A stretch of DNA of 64,000 nt from Lepiota brunneoincarnata (lineage: Eukaryota; Basidiomycota; Agaricomycetes; Agaricales; Agaricaceae), in NCBI GenBank assembly GCA_023014365.1, contig JAEBUN010000015.1, forward strand, positions 496,001 to 560,000, in the 5' to 3' direction. Below the pieces are notes generated by a model. It searched no databases. It worked only from the letters and a program-made list of their open reading frames with translations, and was not told the origin of the DNA. How positions within the stretch are numbered: position 1 is the stretch's first letter; each line of letters opens with the position of its first letter. Made by a program: the position numbers and the translations under genes. Shown here one piece after another: positions 29,005 through 41,587 of this stretch.

Positions 29005-30641
29005 ATGCGCTTCGAAGAACCAGGAATGGCGTCCCTTCCGAAGACCTTAATGACACCAGCAGGGATGTACTTGAGGCCCTCCTATTGGACGAGGGACTTT
29101 CCTCCAATTGTTGGCATTAGATGGTTCAATATCGCAGTCCTCACAATCACGCCTGCCATCGCCCTTTATGGATTCGCAGCAGTACCACTGAAAAAAGAAA
29201 CTCTGGAGTTTTCGATCATGTACTACTTTTTCTCGATGCTAGGTTCCTTTCCCTCTCGATTTACCCCCGCTCGTGCGGCAGAACTAATGCCCGCGTTTTG
29301 ACAGGGATAACCGCAGGTATGTTTGACTCCCAACCCTCTCGTGCCTGATAGCCGACGCTAATCACGCGCGAACGACGACCCATCTTTCTCACCTATAGGA
29401 TACCACCGGCTTTGGTCCCATCGCTCCTATGTCGCATCACTCCCACTGAGGTTGTTTTTACTTTTCGGCGGAACGAGTGCGGTGCAAGGATCCTGCTTAT
29501 GGTGGGCTAAATCCCATCGCTCACATCATAGACACACTGATACGGATTTGGATCCATACAATTCGACGAGGGGGTTACTGTGGACGCATGTGGGGTGGAT
29601 GTTGGTCAAGACGAAAGCGAGGACGGGGGTGGGATTGGGGGAAGTGGGTGTAGGTGACTTGAAGAAGGATTGGCTGGTAAGCTGGCAACATAGACGATAT
29701 TTTGAGTTGGCAGTGGTTTGGGGCTTGCTTGTGCCTGTGGTGGTTGCGGGAATGTTATGGGGAGATTGGTGGGGTGGGTTGTGCTTTGTTGGCGCTGCTA
29801 GATTAACGGTTGCACACCATGTGGGTGGGGCTCCTTTATCTAACATCAGCGGCAATTTTTAATTGCTGTCTTTCTGCAGAGCACGTTCTGTATCAATTCC
29901 GTTGCGCATTACTTAGGCTCGACGCCTTATGATGACACGCTTTCGCCCCGTGATCATTTTCTATCTGCTCTCCTCACCATGGGTGAAGGCTACCACAACT
30001 TCCACCACCAGTTCCCTATGGACTACCGCAATGCGTATCTCTGGTATCAATGGGACCCAACGAAATGGTTTATTGGGCTTTGCAGCTTAGTAGGCCTAGC
30101 AAAAAACTTGAAGGTGTTTAGCGGGAATGAAATCGAGAAAGGCATGTTGACGATGGAATTGAAGAGGTTAAAGGACATTCAAGATGGATTGATGTGGCCG
30201 AAGAAAGAAGATGAGTTAAGAGTTTTGTCCTGGGAAGAATGTAGGTTGCCTTTTTCGGTTTTGTTTCTTGATTTTTAACGGTTCTCCCGTTAGTCCGCGA
30301 GGAATCGAAGACTCGCAGCCTGATCCTTTTATCGGGCTTCGTCCATGATACATCGCCATTTATCGCACACCACCCTGGGGGAGAAAAGTTGCTGGAAGGA
30401 TACAGGGGGGAGGATGCAACTGCGGCGTTTTTCGGAGGTGTCTATAGGCATTCAAATGCCGCTCAAAATGTGAGAACGATTGCGCTAAATCTTAATGACG
30501 TCTAGACGCTGACACCCGAGTCCGGAATTGCAGCTACTCGCAATGATGCGCGTGGGTGTGATTGAAGGGAACAAAGAAACGCAGGAGGTTATTCCTCCTT
30601 CGGAACGACTGTATATTGCCCAACGCGACAAGAGCAAGTAG
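29005..30641 (+). CDS. OLE1: Acyl-CoA delta-9 desaturase with C-terminal cytochrome b5 domain
   Basis: Inserts the delta-9 double bond into palmitoyl- and stearoyl-CoA at the ER membrane, giving palmitoleic and oleic acid. The three iron-binding histidine boxes are present: HRLWSH, HRSHH and HNFHH (EGYHNFHHQFP). Membrane helices flank them (VGIRWFNIAVLTITPAIALY, ELAVVWGLLVPVVVAGML). The C-terminal cytochrome b5 domain has the heme motif HHPGGEKLLEGYRGEDAT and FFGGVYRHSNAAQN. This fused layout is typical of fungal Ole1. Five introns, including one that splits FSMLG from ITAGYHR and one after HSNAAQN. The start is ATG 29005 or the in-frame ATG at 29026 (MASLPKT). No frame breaks. Confidence 0.88.
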
Positions 30642-30754
30642 GCCTTTTCTTGATAGCACTATCAAAGATTTAGAGTACGCATCCGTGACAAGAACGCGTC
30701 GTGTCACATGCTATTGTAACCAGCCCGAAATATATGTAAGTATCTTAGTTTGTG

Positions 30755-32535
30755 ATGAAGACTCGGAGCGTCAAGAACCAAGTCAAAGGAAAGGGTCCCT
30801 CCAGTACTCCTCCAGACTCAACGGCTGTTGATGATACCTCTCTGGAACCCTTCTTGCGAATGCTCTCAACTGCAGGGTCCGACCAAAGTTCCCTGATAAG
30901 CGCCGATTTGGTGCAAAAGGTGAATAAAGGGGCTTTAGGCGAGATTTTGGCTTTTTTGGCTGCGCATATGAGAGGAAGGGAAGAAGTGAAAAAGGCGAGA
31001 ACAATGATTGTGGAAGCTGGGGTGGGAGTGAATCCTGGTTTGGTCGAGTTGGAAAAACTGGAGAGGGGGGTGAAAAGTGCGAGGATGGCTGTCGAGGTTG
31101 CAAGGAGAGAGAGGGAGGGGAAAAGGGCTAGGCTGGACGTGTTGGGTGAGTGTGGTTTTTTTTTTTGCAATCGCAAGGCATTGATAAGACCCGGGCTGTG
31201 CAGAGAAGGACAAGGCAACCCTGGAAGGGAGGGAAAGGAGAGAAAGGGAGTTGGGCACGTTGCTTGGGGCGTTGGAAGTCAGGGAGGGAGTTAGGATAAA
31301 GCGGATAGAAGAGGTTGAGAAGATGGTGAATCAGCTGAGGTTCGTGGTGAAGTGCATGCTGGTTGGTTAGTCTGAGGATCAGATTGCAGGAAAGAAGTCG
31401 AGGGTGTGAGGAAGGATGGCAAACTGGGCCCTCCTTGCCCTCAGGTGACACCCATTGAACTGACGCCGCCGAAGTGGAGGCCAAGGCATACAAAAGAGAC
31501 CATTGCCGTGAGTCGACAGGCACATATTTCATATGTTTGCCTGAGCAAAATGGCGGTATAGAAACTGCATGCCTGTCACATCCGCCTAAAAGCGGACTGT
31601 TTAACTCCAGCCCAGATTCACGCGGCAAAGGAGGCCGAAGAACGGCTAGAGAAAACAATACGGTCTTCGATCCAGAGAAATCTGACGGAAAGCGAAATGC
31701 GAGAGATACTGTAAGATCAACGAAATCTATTCGATTATCGTGCCTAATATCCCCTTAGTGACACATGTAAACAGACTGCCCAAGAAAGGGCAACCCGAAG
31801 ATGGGTGGGGTACACGAGTTCCACCGGAGACAGTGTGGACTGGGAAAATTTGGAGAGCAAGGCCCACCAAATAGTAGGTATCTGTAGCCCTTGGCCATTC
31901 TCTACTGATCACGGGCGTAGCGGAACAAAGAGACTCAGGTCAAAACATTGAATGAAGCGATCATTGCCAAAATGGCGTTAGTGGAGAAATATTGGCAAGT
32001 GGTATGAATTCTGTTTGATCCAAGTTGTGTCCTTGAATGATCGGGGATAACAGGTGGGCGCCTTTAGAGAACGAACCGTGGATACAATCAAAAAGACGTT
32101 GAGAGAAGAAGAGGAAGAAACTAAAGGGTATGTCGAAATCATGAAAAATGCGTTGACACAAGGTTGCGTCGTGAAAGAAGAGGAGACTATCACCAGAAAC
32201 GAGTCGGACCAACTTGGGCGCGAACTAAGAAGATGTGAGTTGACACAGGCGTTGTGTTCATTAGCTAATGGCATCAGGTTATGAAATGGAGGGCTTCTTG
32301 AACGAACTGGCGAGATTCAAGAGAGCCGAGCGAGGTGCGGAGATCATCGGTAAGAGTGTTTTGTCGCGATGATCCTGGCTGATCCTGCGCAGCAAAGTAC
32401 AAGAAAGATACCGGGGACACAGAGGAGCGGATTTCGAGACTGCTAGAGCGCAAGACAGGCAAGGGAAGGCTAGGGATAGGAGTTGTAGAAGAGATAGAAG
32501 TGTTGTGTGCAGAGGCACGAGAGCTGAGTGGATGA
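30755..32535 (+). CDS. Coiled-coil protein of unknown function
   Basis: About nine short exons encode a highly charged, helix-forming protein of about 400 residues: VKNQVKGKGPSSTPPD, SLEPFLRMLSTAGSD, ALGEILAFLAAHMRGREEV, RREREGKRARLDVLG, REGVRIKRIEEVEKMVNQL, ETQVKTLNEAIIAKMALVEK and a Glu/Arg-rich C-terminus ending EVLCAEARELSG. The heptad-like hydrophobics imply coiled coils. No catalytic motif. The N-terminal globular piece followed by coiled coil recalls augmin/HAUS or kinetochore subunits, but I do not recognise a family. Splices were chosen by frame, so exon edges are approximate. Confidence 0.5.
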
Positions 32536-32711
32536 ATTGTAGCGGCAGCAGAGCGGGGAACGGTAGAATATGGAATACGCGGGTTGTGATTGGTTGATGC
32601 TATTCACGTGCTGACGTACATAAAGTTTGTTGCTGTTCGTCCGTCCGGTCTCTTCCATCCGTCTCTTCTCCTTCGTCATCGTCGACATCCCGAGCGCCAT
32701 CGTCGCCGACG

Positions 32712-35439
32712 ATGTTCAACCTCTCACACAAGACTGCCAATGCAGCGCGCGCTGCCAGGCGCATGGCCGCTGGCATGGCCACTGCTGTTCCCCGCATTGG
32801 CGACACAAAGGTCGCAATGTCCCTTCTCGAGAAGGGTGCCTACATCAACTACCAACGCATCGAGGATAACCTTGGTATCGTTAATAACAGGTGCATCTTC
32901 CGTCAGCTATCCCACCCTCTTCTTGCATGTTTACACCTTTCTCGCAGGCTCAAGCGGCCTCTGACCCTCTCCGAAAAGATCCTTTATGGACATCTCGACG
33001 ACCCCCATGGCCAGGACATCGAGCGTGGCGTTAGCTACCTCAAGCTCCGCCCAGACGTGTGTATTTCCTCCGCCCCTGCTTTGCATCCAACTAACCTTAT
33101 CTTCCTCGTCCTCGGTAGCGTGTCGCTTGCCAGGATGCTACCGCCCAGGTACGGTCCTTATCGACGTCACTTTCTGCCGGCTTTGCTGACGTAATCCATA
33201 GATGGCCTTGCTCCAATTCATGTCTGCCGGCATGGACACTGCTGCCGTCCCTACCACCGTCCACTGTGACCACTTGATTGAGGCGCAAATTGGCGGTGTC
33301 AAGGATCTTGAGCGTGCTATCAAAATTAACAAAGAGGTTTACGAATTCTTAGCCACTGCTACCGCCAAGTATGGCCTCGGTTTCTGGAAGCCTGGTTCCG
33401 GTATCATCCACCAGATCATTCTCGAGAACTATGCCTTCCCCGGTGGTTTGATGATTGGGACTGATTCCCATACTCCTAACGCTGGTGGTCTTGGCATGAT
33501 CGCCTGTGGTGTTGGTGGCGCCGATGCGGTGGACGTTATGGCAGACATTCCTTGGGAACTCAAGTGTCCCAAGGTTATTGGTGTTAACCTTACTGGCAAA
33601 ATCGGCGGATGGACTACTCCCAAGGGTCTGTCTCTGGACTACCTTCCCATCTTGTACTGTACTGATAGTCATTCACAGATGTTATCCTCAAGGTTGCCGG
33701 CATCCTCACGGTTAAGGGTGGAACCGGTGCCATTGTTGAGTATCGCGGTCCTGGTGTTGAATCTATCTCTTGCACCGGTATGGCTACAATTTGCAACATG
33801 GGTGCTGAAATTGGTGCTACAACTTCGCTTTTCCCCTTCAACCACCGCATGGTCGACTACCTTAATGCAACCAAGCGTTCCCAGATTGCTGATTATGCCA
33901 AAGCATTCTCCCGCAATCTGAAGGCAGATGAAAATGCTGAATACGACCAGAACATTGAGATTGTGAGCCCGACAAAGCCTACGCTCAAGGATTACCCTGA
34001 TGTTGCTTTAGAATTTGTCAGAACTCGAGCCCCATATCAACGGCCCCTTCACCCCAGATTTGGCTACTCCCCTGTCCCAGTTCGCCAAGGAGGTCAAGAA
34101 GAACAGCTGGCCCGAGGAAATCAAAGTTGGCCTTATCGGCTCCTGCACCAACTCGTCCTATGAGGATATGACACGTTCGGCTTCCATCGTCAAGGAAGCC
34201 GCTGATCATGGTCTTGAACTCAAGAGCAAGTTTACTGTTACCCCAGGATCGGAGCAGGTTCGCGCTACCATCGCTCGTGATGGTCTCATCGATACCTTTG
34301 AGAAGGCTGGTGGAATCGTCCTTGCTAACGCCTGCGGCCCTTGCATTGGTCAATGGGACAGACAAGATGTCAAGAAGGGTGAAGTTAACTCCAGTACGTG
34401 TGAACATTTACCTTTGATAGCATTTGACAATGTCTCCAGTCATCACCTCCTATAACCGCAACTTCACTGGCCGTAATGATGCCAACCCGGCCACCCATGC
34501 TTTTGTTGCCTCCCCGGATATTGTTACTGCCCTCGCTTTCGCTGGTCGCCTCACCTTCAACCCGATCACCGACGAACTCATTGGTGCTGGATGGCAAACC
34601 CTTCAGGCTCTCCGACCCTAACGGGCATGAGCTTCCTCCCCGAGGTTATGACCCCGGACAGAACACCTTCCAGGCACCTCCTGGGAATCGCATGAGCGTT
34701 AATGTTGCCGTCGATCCCAACTCCGACCGTCTCCAACTTCTCCAGCCGTTCAAGCCTTGGGATGGAAAGACCCCCTCCGACTTACCTGTTCTAATCAAAG
34801 TCAAGGGAAAATGCACCACTGACCACATCTCCGCTGGTGGTCCCTGGTTGAAGTATCGTGGCCATCTCCAGAATATTTCCCAGAACTGCCTTATTGGCGC
34901 CATCAATGCCGAGAATGGCGAGGCTAACAAGGTCAAGAACCAGGTTACTGGCGAGTATGGTGGTGTTCCCCAGACTGCTGCCCAGTACCGTGACCAGGGT
35001 ATCCAATGGGTCGTCATCGGTGATCACAATTATGGTGAGGGCTCCTCTCGCGAGCATGCCGCTCTTGAGCCCCGTTACCTCGGTGGTCTTGCCATCATCG
35101 TCCGCTCTTTTGCCCGCATCCACGAGACCAACTTGAAGAAGCAGGGCATGCTTGCCTTGACCTTTGCTGATCCGGCCGACTACGACAAGGTCCGCCCTGA
35201 TGACAAGGTCGACATCTTGGGTTTGGAGAGCTTCGCCCCAGGCAAAAACTTATCACTCATCACCAAGCACTCTGACGGCACTCAGGATGTGAGCTACCTT
35301 ATTTCTCTGCGAACGCCGTTTATATTCAACTCTACTCTAGGAAATTTCCCTCGCCCACTCCTTTAACGAAGGCCAAATTGAGTGGTTCAAGGCTGGTTCT
35401 GCCTTGAATTTGATGGCTGCAAAGGCCAAGTCGGCCTAA
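32712..35439 (+). CDS. ACO1: Aconitate hydratase, mitochondrial
   Basis: Interconverts citrate and isocitrate in the TCA cycle. The basic N-terminus ([20 protein letters not shown]) is a mitochondrial targeting sequence. Landmarks: [86 protein letters not shown]; the three [4Fe-4S] cysteines in [11 protein letters not shown] and [41 protein letters not shown]; and [10 protein letters not shown] at the end. A 48-nt intron begins after NIEI and leads to [16 protein letters not shown]. The best match is yeast Aco1. One extra T at 34588, inside a GCG GAT junction, breaks the frame between IGA and [12 protein letters not shown]. Everything else is in frame. Confidence 0.88.
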
Positions 35440-35750
35440 ATTATTGATGTATCGGACCTGACTCGTGTAATATGCGACGCGGAGAGGGAGATTGGGACGG
35501 AAACCGGAGACGTACCTGTCATCGTCACCGTCTAATCCGGGGGGAGGGGTAGAAAGCGGAAAAAGTACCGTCTTGTATGTTGAACGTCAACCCCTATCGG
35601 CCTGCGACTTTTTTATCCTTTCTTTGCCATATTCTCTCACTCAAATTTAGTTTTTAAACCACGATGTTCATCCTTCCCGGCTACTGCGGAAAGGCAAGCT
35701 GAACTGCATATTGTAGAATAATCGTGGTAGAGGACATACAAGACACAGCT

Positions 35751-38700
35751 GGGAACTAATTCTCTTAACCCTACTCAACGAGCGCCAATTTTGCCGCCTC
35801 AAACGTCTCATCAGCACAGCCGGGCCCAAGCGCCCAAGGGGTTTGTTTCCATAAACTGTCAGGCATTGACAGCGCCTGTATTAAATCCCTGGATTACTGG
35901 CTCGGCACGGACACCCCCTGGTCTCCAAGCTTCAATGCCGCCAATCCCCGCCCCTCTGGAAAAAATCATCGCCTGCTATTAATTCCACCGCTTTTCTATG
36001 TTTAGCAGTGCTGAGCGTCTCCGAAACGATATGTCATCTGGTTGGCAGTTTAACAACGGCATCCTCCCCCAGGTTCATATGCGCCTGTTCATGGGTTTGA
36101 GGGTTATAAACAGAAGACGGATAACATAAAGGGTCATTCACAACGTGTTGACCTCCCTTTCCCATCCTGTCCCGTTTCCGTTGAAGCCCGATTTATAGGT
36201 GGTTCAAGTTACCTTGTGAACTCCCATATCGCAACCGTGCTTGGACGCTGGCCCCCATAAATCACGCGATCCTTGGACTCACGACGGAGAACCTCAATGG
36301 AGATGAGAGAGAATGCGCAAGTAGGTGTGACGGATGGGACAACCCCAGTCCTTGCGTTCCCGACCGTGTTTAATGCCTATCTCGGTGCTGTCTTGGTGAG
36401 TGGTCGTGATGTGTTGTGTGGGCTTTGTGATCCCGTATTAATGTTGTCTGTGATCAAGTTCGAAGTCTTTCTCTTTGGTGAGTCGATCTGGTGTTTGAGT
36501 TTAGGGGGCCCGCTGACCGAAGACACTTTGCATTCGACAGGCCTCTTCACGATCCTGTTTATTATCTGTGTCTACGTTTTGGTGTTCTGCAACAAGTCCG
36601 TCCAATGGCTTCTCCTGATCACGTCCATGGTCATGTACGCCATCGCAACCGGTGACATCATCTACACTGGCTGGTTGTTGTTTGGAGTTATGCTTGGGGA
36701 CCAGCCTACGTTCACGTTCAGTTATCTGTACCCAAAGTACAACTTGTACGTGACGAGCAAGTACGTTTTCGCTCTCGCCAATGCCAGGAAGGGTCGCGGT
36801 GACTGACCTGGATGACCTGTTTAGCTTGATTGCGGACGGGCTGCTGTTGTACCGTTGTGTCATGGTGTGGAAGAATAAGCTATGGCTTACGATTCCGGGT
36901 GTTCTTTTGCTGCTGGGGGTGACAGGTAAGGTGGATTAGTCCGCAGCCGGGTCAGGTACTCACTATCGCTGATTCCCCTAGCATGCGGCTACGCCTTGGA
37001 AGGGACGTCCCCGAAATCCGTGTCCCATGGATGGATCTACCTTTCTTTGAGTCTCGTGTTGAACGTGGCTTTAACCGGCTTAACAGGTTTGTGAAGTGTT
37101 TTGTAATTTCCACAGAGCCTGACCCATAGTTCACCCGCTAGCTGGAAGGATCCTATATATCACAAAACAAAATCACTGGCTGCTGCCCAAATCTCTCAGA
37201 AGACGGTACATTATCACCGTGGCAATAGTGTAAGGACCACCCCACCCATCCACTGCACGTTGTCCTAACCAGCTCTTAAGGGTCGAGTCCGGGCTCCTCT
37301 ACACCATTTACCTCTCCTTGAATCTCGGGTTCCAGAAACATCCTATCGCAAATGTGAGTCAGTCATCTCCATGAAACTCCGGTGACTCAAGTAAAGTAAT
37401 TGAAACGTGCAGGTCGTACTGGATTGTGGGGCTGTCCAGATGGTCGTAAGTACTCAGCCATGCCATCCAACCCTGGTGCATTGCTAACTTGCTACTCCAA
37501 GGGTATTGTACCAACGCTGATTATCGTGCAAGCCGGCCTTGGACGGACATTGCTGTGTAAAATTGAAGGCTCTTCTGCTTTGCAATTCACCCATACTCGG
37601 CCTGTCTCCGAAGATGCTTCAAGACCTTTGGTGCATCGGCAGCACTCGAGATTACTATCTACGTCCTCGAAATACCCGTTGACGCGGCCGCGGTCAGCGT
37701 CCGATACGGAGTTGACATGATTTAATCACCCTTATTCCGGGAGTATGTAACTTATTACGTTTCGGATCGGAGTCACTGGAGGAGGTCTATGTATGCCGGT
37801 GGAAGCGGGCGTTCTCGCTGTTTGTAACTTTAAATTATTTATTGTCTCACTTGCATAGTCACGGACTCATATACTTGTTCTTAACTGCTTACTACTTCTT
37901 TCGTAATCCAGGAACTTTTTCCCAAAACCAAGGCTACTATCATGTTATGCTTTATCATCAGCCCACCCCGTCCCTCGACACAGACATCAACCCGCAGCCG
38001 GACCTGACCCTGACAATTAGCTCCCCTCCGGAGATACAATTCCAAGAACCCTATGGGTTCCCGTCCTCGGGACAGACTACACGCACAGCTACAGCCGACA
38101 GCGCAGTAGATTATGCCATGCCTTGATCAACCGGCCCTCTTAGCCTCCGGATATCTGATTATTTATTGATGAGTCTCACTAGGGCTATAATTATAATGTA
38201 TGTGAAATGAAAGGGTCTGAAGTGCTGGACGGCAATCGCCCAGTTTGGATGAAATGAGAGCCGGCCTGGTGGTCTCCTACGCGAAGGCATGTGTCTTAGG
38301 TTTTGATGAATTGAATGAGTCGATCGGAGGAGTGCTTTTGTTTATGGAGAAATAGCAGGCTGTTCATCCTTTACGCTGGGAGTGGGCAGAGGAATTGTCC
38401 AGCCCTATCATCGTCGTCTGTTGGGAGACCGGAGTCACCGGACAGGGCAGTCCATGAAAGTTTCGGGTCAGAGGCTGGGCCGTATTAAAGGATAGCACAG
38501 CATCGGCGAGCCGACACTAACCTCCGGCAAGTGGGCGGTCCACTACCACTGTGTGTTAACTTCAACGGCAACAAAACGGGGCTATAGCTGCTGTTAATGG
38601 GTTGAGTTTAGAACGTAAGATTTGAAAGGCACCAGAGACGAAGCTAGATTCAGTTACCGTACAAATAGAAATATAAAAACATACTGGACTCTAGAGTAAA

Positions 38701-38880
38701 ATACATATACACAACTTAGATAGGAGAAAAAGTGAAACTTAACATAAGATAAAATACAAAACTCCTGATCGGAGGAGTCGTTGTATTCACGTACTCCTCA
38801 CAAGTTCTCGCATGACGAAGGAAGTACTCGACCTTCACTATGTCTATCGACCTTCCAAATGCCTACTCTCCCCAAGTGCA
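35751..38880. repeat. Duplicated segment, copy A (full length)
   Basis: The flanks of the seven-helix gene at 36297-37720 and the first codons of the HNH gene match the segment at 45003-46610. Left match: from GGGAACTAATTCTCTT to about 36230. Right match: from the CATCAG...CCCACC stretch near 37960 to about 38530, and again at the HNH start near 38823-38865. Identity by eye is high, interrupted by small indels. Copy A keeps the gene body that copy B lacks. Confidence 0.75.
36297..37720 (+). CDS. Seven-helix membrane protein of a basidiomycete multigene family
   Basis: About nine exons in clean frame. Segments: VGVTDGTTPVLAFPTVFNAY, FEVFLFG-LFTILFIICVYVL, LLITSMVMYAIATGDIIYT, LIADGLLLYRCVMVWKN, LWLTIPGVLLLLGVTACGYA, SLSLVLNVALTGLTAGRIL, ESGLLYTIYLSLNLGF and MVGIVPTLIIVQAGLGRT, then a polar Ser/Arg-rich cytoplasmic tail. 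The ESG(x)LY and PTLIIVxxGLGRT motifs define a large Agaricomycete family of predicted seven-helix proteins whose function is unknown; a receptor-like role is a guess. It lies inside a segmental duplication whose other copy has lost this gene body. The fragment at 1318-2136 is another family member. Confidence 0.7.
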
Positions 38881-40108
38881 ACCTATCGCCAATGCGGATC
38901 CCAGTTTCTCCAGCGCATACTGAAACTTGCCTCAAGCACCAAGCAGGAAGTCGCCGCAGATGTGAGAAAGCTGCGCCATATCAGGGTCCTCAGGCTTCTT
39001 GCTGCTCTATGCACCTAATCAGCATATTCGCAACGAAGTCGCCGGGTGGGTAGACGCATCCTGAGGATGACCAGGACACCCTTGTCGAACTCGGCGCATT
39101 CTGTGAATGCTACATCATCTTACCTCGTAAGTTCCCCGCTTGCCACCCCCGTTCTCACATGTGCCAATCCATTTAGTCATGAAGTACAAAGTTCGAACTG
39201 CCGGAACCCAGCAGCCATTCGTCAATGGCCTCCCTCGAAGCCGATACGCAACAGATGAAAAGCGATATTACTGAGGCTCCTAAGAATCATGAGGATGCCA
39301 AGGATCGCGTCAGTAATCATCACGCAACTTTAGTTCTTGTCCGAGTTTCTCACTGCTCGCATCCACAGGCTCTCATTCGAGACAATTGGAGATGTGTTGT
39401 AACGGATCGCGTTCACTTTAGCGCCCCTGAGGATTTAATTGCCGAAGCGTCATACATATCATATTACAGAGTGCGCCCATATCATCCCAGAGGCTACGTT
39501 TTTTGGCAGTGGAGGAGAAACATGAAGAAAATCGCAAGGTGCGTGGACCCAGATTCCTATGTTGTGGCAAGTGACTCACACAGAGGTGCCCTAGCTCGAC
39601 TATTCCTGCTTCCATATTAGCCATCCTCAAGTTGTTCCACCAGTGACATCGAGACTTTCAAAGGGAAAAAGGTTCATTCCTTGATCAATGTCATGACTAT
39701 GGATAAAAATATACACGAGGCCTTTGATCGGCTGCAGCTCTACTTTGCAGCTACGGTGGGTTTATTTAAAAAACTATTGCATGATCATTGAGTATCGTGT
39801 GACTATAGGACGAGGTCAATCAGTTATCAAGTCAAGCATTATTTTCGTCAAAGGTCTCCAGTTTCCGAATATGGCCCAATATGTTACATTCTCAACCAAC
39901 GATCCTGAACACCTTCCCAGTCCCAGCACCCGAGTTACTTTCCTTACACGCTACCTGCTGCAAGGTTGCTCACTTCTCTGATGCTGCTGAGTATATAGAT
40001 AGGGTTTATGACGATGCAGATAACATAGGTATTTTGGCTAATAATGGTGATTCAGGGGACCTACTTAACTATGCACTATCGAACTGTACAATTGATGTCC
40101 AGGACTGA
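38840..40108 (+). pseudogene. HNH-nuclease-domain gene, broken
   Basis: Related to a common basidiomycete family with a central HNH domain of unknown biological role. Conserved pieces lie in different frames: MSIDLPNAYSPQVQP; KHQAEVAADVRKLRH; GFLLLYAPNQHIRNEV; EDDQDTLVELGAF; the domain start ALIRDNWRCVVTDRVHF; ECAHIIPEATF with the His of the fold; FPNMAQYVTFSTNDPEHL; PAPELLSLHATCCKVAHFSD; AAEYIDRVYDDADNIGILA. Seven single extra bases separate these pieces (38921, 38945, 38992, 39062, 39468, 39508, 39919). Each sits between a C and a G, and removing each restores one continuous family-like reading. An intron precedes ALIRDNW. As written the gene cannot code for a whole protein. Confidence 0.65.
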
Positions 40109-41523
40109 AAAATGTACCTCTGTAGTTGTTGTGGGCATCCACATCCGAACCTACAGGCCAGCCTGCCATGGGGCTCTGAAGTTTGAGGTTGTGATGAAAC
40201 CTGAGCAAGTCAATCGGCGGAGTGTGGGCGTTGTTGGTCCGGCAGTCCCAGGGATGGTCAGTTGACAAGTCCAACCCATCCCCCAAAAGTTTAAACAAGA
40301 GGTGAACTCCACAACCTGTACAGATTGAAAATTGTAGTACATTTGGGCCTGCCCCGAGTGAAGGGGATCATAAAGATGAAAGTCAATATGATTGACTAGC
40401 ACTTGGCTTGAAGCCAGTGCAAAATCACAGGAGGGTGTAATGGGAAACCATGGAACACCAAGGGTTTTTAGTGAGTATGCCCGAAAGGGAGAACCTCACA
40501 CTCTCGGGACCTAGTCCTAGAGGTTAGCTGGTAATCAGTTTTTGCCCTGACTGAAGGAATAAAATAAAATAAAATTGTAGTACACTGCAGGTTGCATATA
40601 CTGAGACTATAATGGATATCACAGATGTCACCCACAGAATCCATCATGGGTTCATTGAGTTCCTGGATTCTGCCGATTGAGCTTTAACACATGTAATTCT
40701 ATCAGACTGTTGGGCTACACCTCCCAATGTACGCTCATTCATCGCTAGAGTCACTCGGTAGTGTGTGTTAACGCACGCAAGTATCTGTTTAAATTTAGGG
40801 ATTTTACTGACACCGTTTGGTCACTGGACTCCTAGTGATCTTTCAGCTCATCATAAATGCTGGATTTTCGGATGAGCTGCTGCAGGGCTCGGCGTACAAA
40901 GACAGTGGTACCAAATGTCACTTGGGTTCTGTAAGATGTGAAGCTGGTGGTCGGTCGGCCTTCAATCTACTGAAGCTGCCGTCAGGGGTATTTCTCTGTG
41001 TGCGTTGAATTTATTGGTGTCCTGAAAGCCTAGGGCAGCCTCGGATGCATCGCATAACCTTTTCCGCGCTATGCAAATTATCATTACGCTGCTACGGCTA
41101 ATTCTATCCGTGAACCGACAGTTAACAAAGAGAGAAGCACTGAGGCCAGGGCCACAGCTGATAGACATCGTGAGAAATTATCCCTGAAGAGGGCAACTGA
41201 TCTCGTCTATGGATACGATAATGATTGCAAGTCTGACAAGGACGCGTAGATCTGCCAGAAAATCGGCGAATCATACTCCGCACACTGTGGTTCGTAGGCC
41301 AAACCTGAACCGCGGGGTAGACGCTGTCCTCTATCGATATCGCAATGAACAAAAATTCTTGAAAGAAGATAACGAGTACTCTCTGAGGCAAGAGCGTTTG
41401 GATAGATTGAGCAAAAGCTTCCTGAGGTAGCGACAGAAGCCATTCGGAGGCTCTCACGTACACACAAAACGTCAGCACTCCAGCTCTTTCAATTGCACCG
41501 GAATTGGTTTGCTCACTTGGAAC
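40109..41523. other. Intergenic
   Basis: No gene recognised. A short AT-rich microsatellite of ATAAA units lies at about 40557-40577. The remainder shows only short frames without motifs; it ends in the P450 promoter. Confidence 0.45.
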
Positions 41524-41531
41524 TATATAAG
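41524..41531 (+). promoter_or_regulatory. TATA box of the P450 gene
   Basis: TATATAAG 57 bp upstream of the upstream ATG at 41588. Spacing and sequence fit a TATA element, but no transcript start is visible. Confidence 0.45.
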
Positions 41532-41587
41532 TAACACCCTCAGATTCCGCCGCTCAAGACGCTTTCACTGGCAGCCGCAGCTTGACG

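Noticed and set aside
33960..34020. Apparent frame change in aconitase before the PHINGPF region
   Set aside because: A 48-nt intron beginning GTGAGC and ending TTTAG restores [13 protein letters not shown] in frame, so this is normal splicing.
38840..40108. Classical repeat-induced point mutation
   Set aside because: RIP gives C-to-T changes and AT-rich sequence; here the breaks are insertions and no excess of TpG/TpA is apparent by eye.
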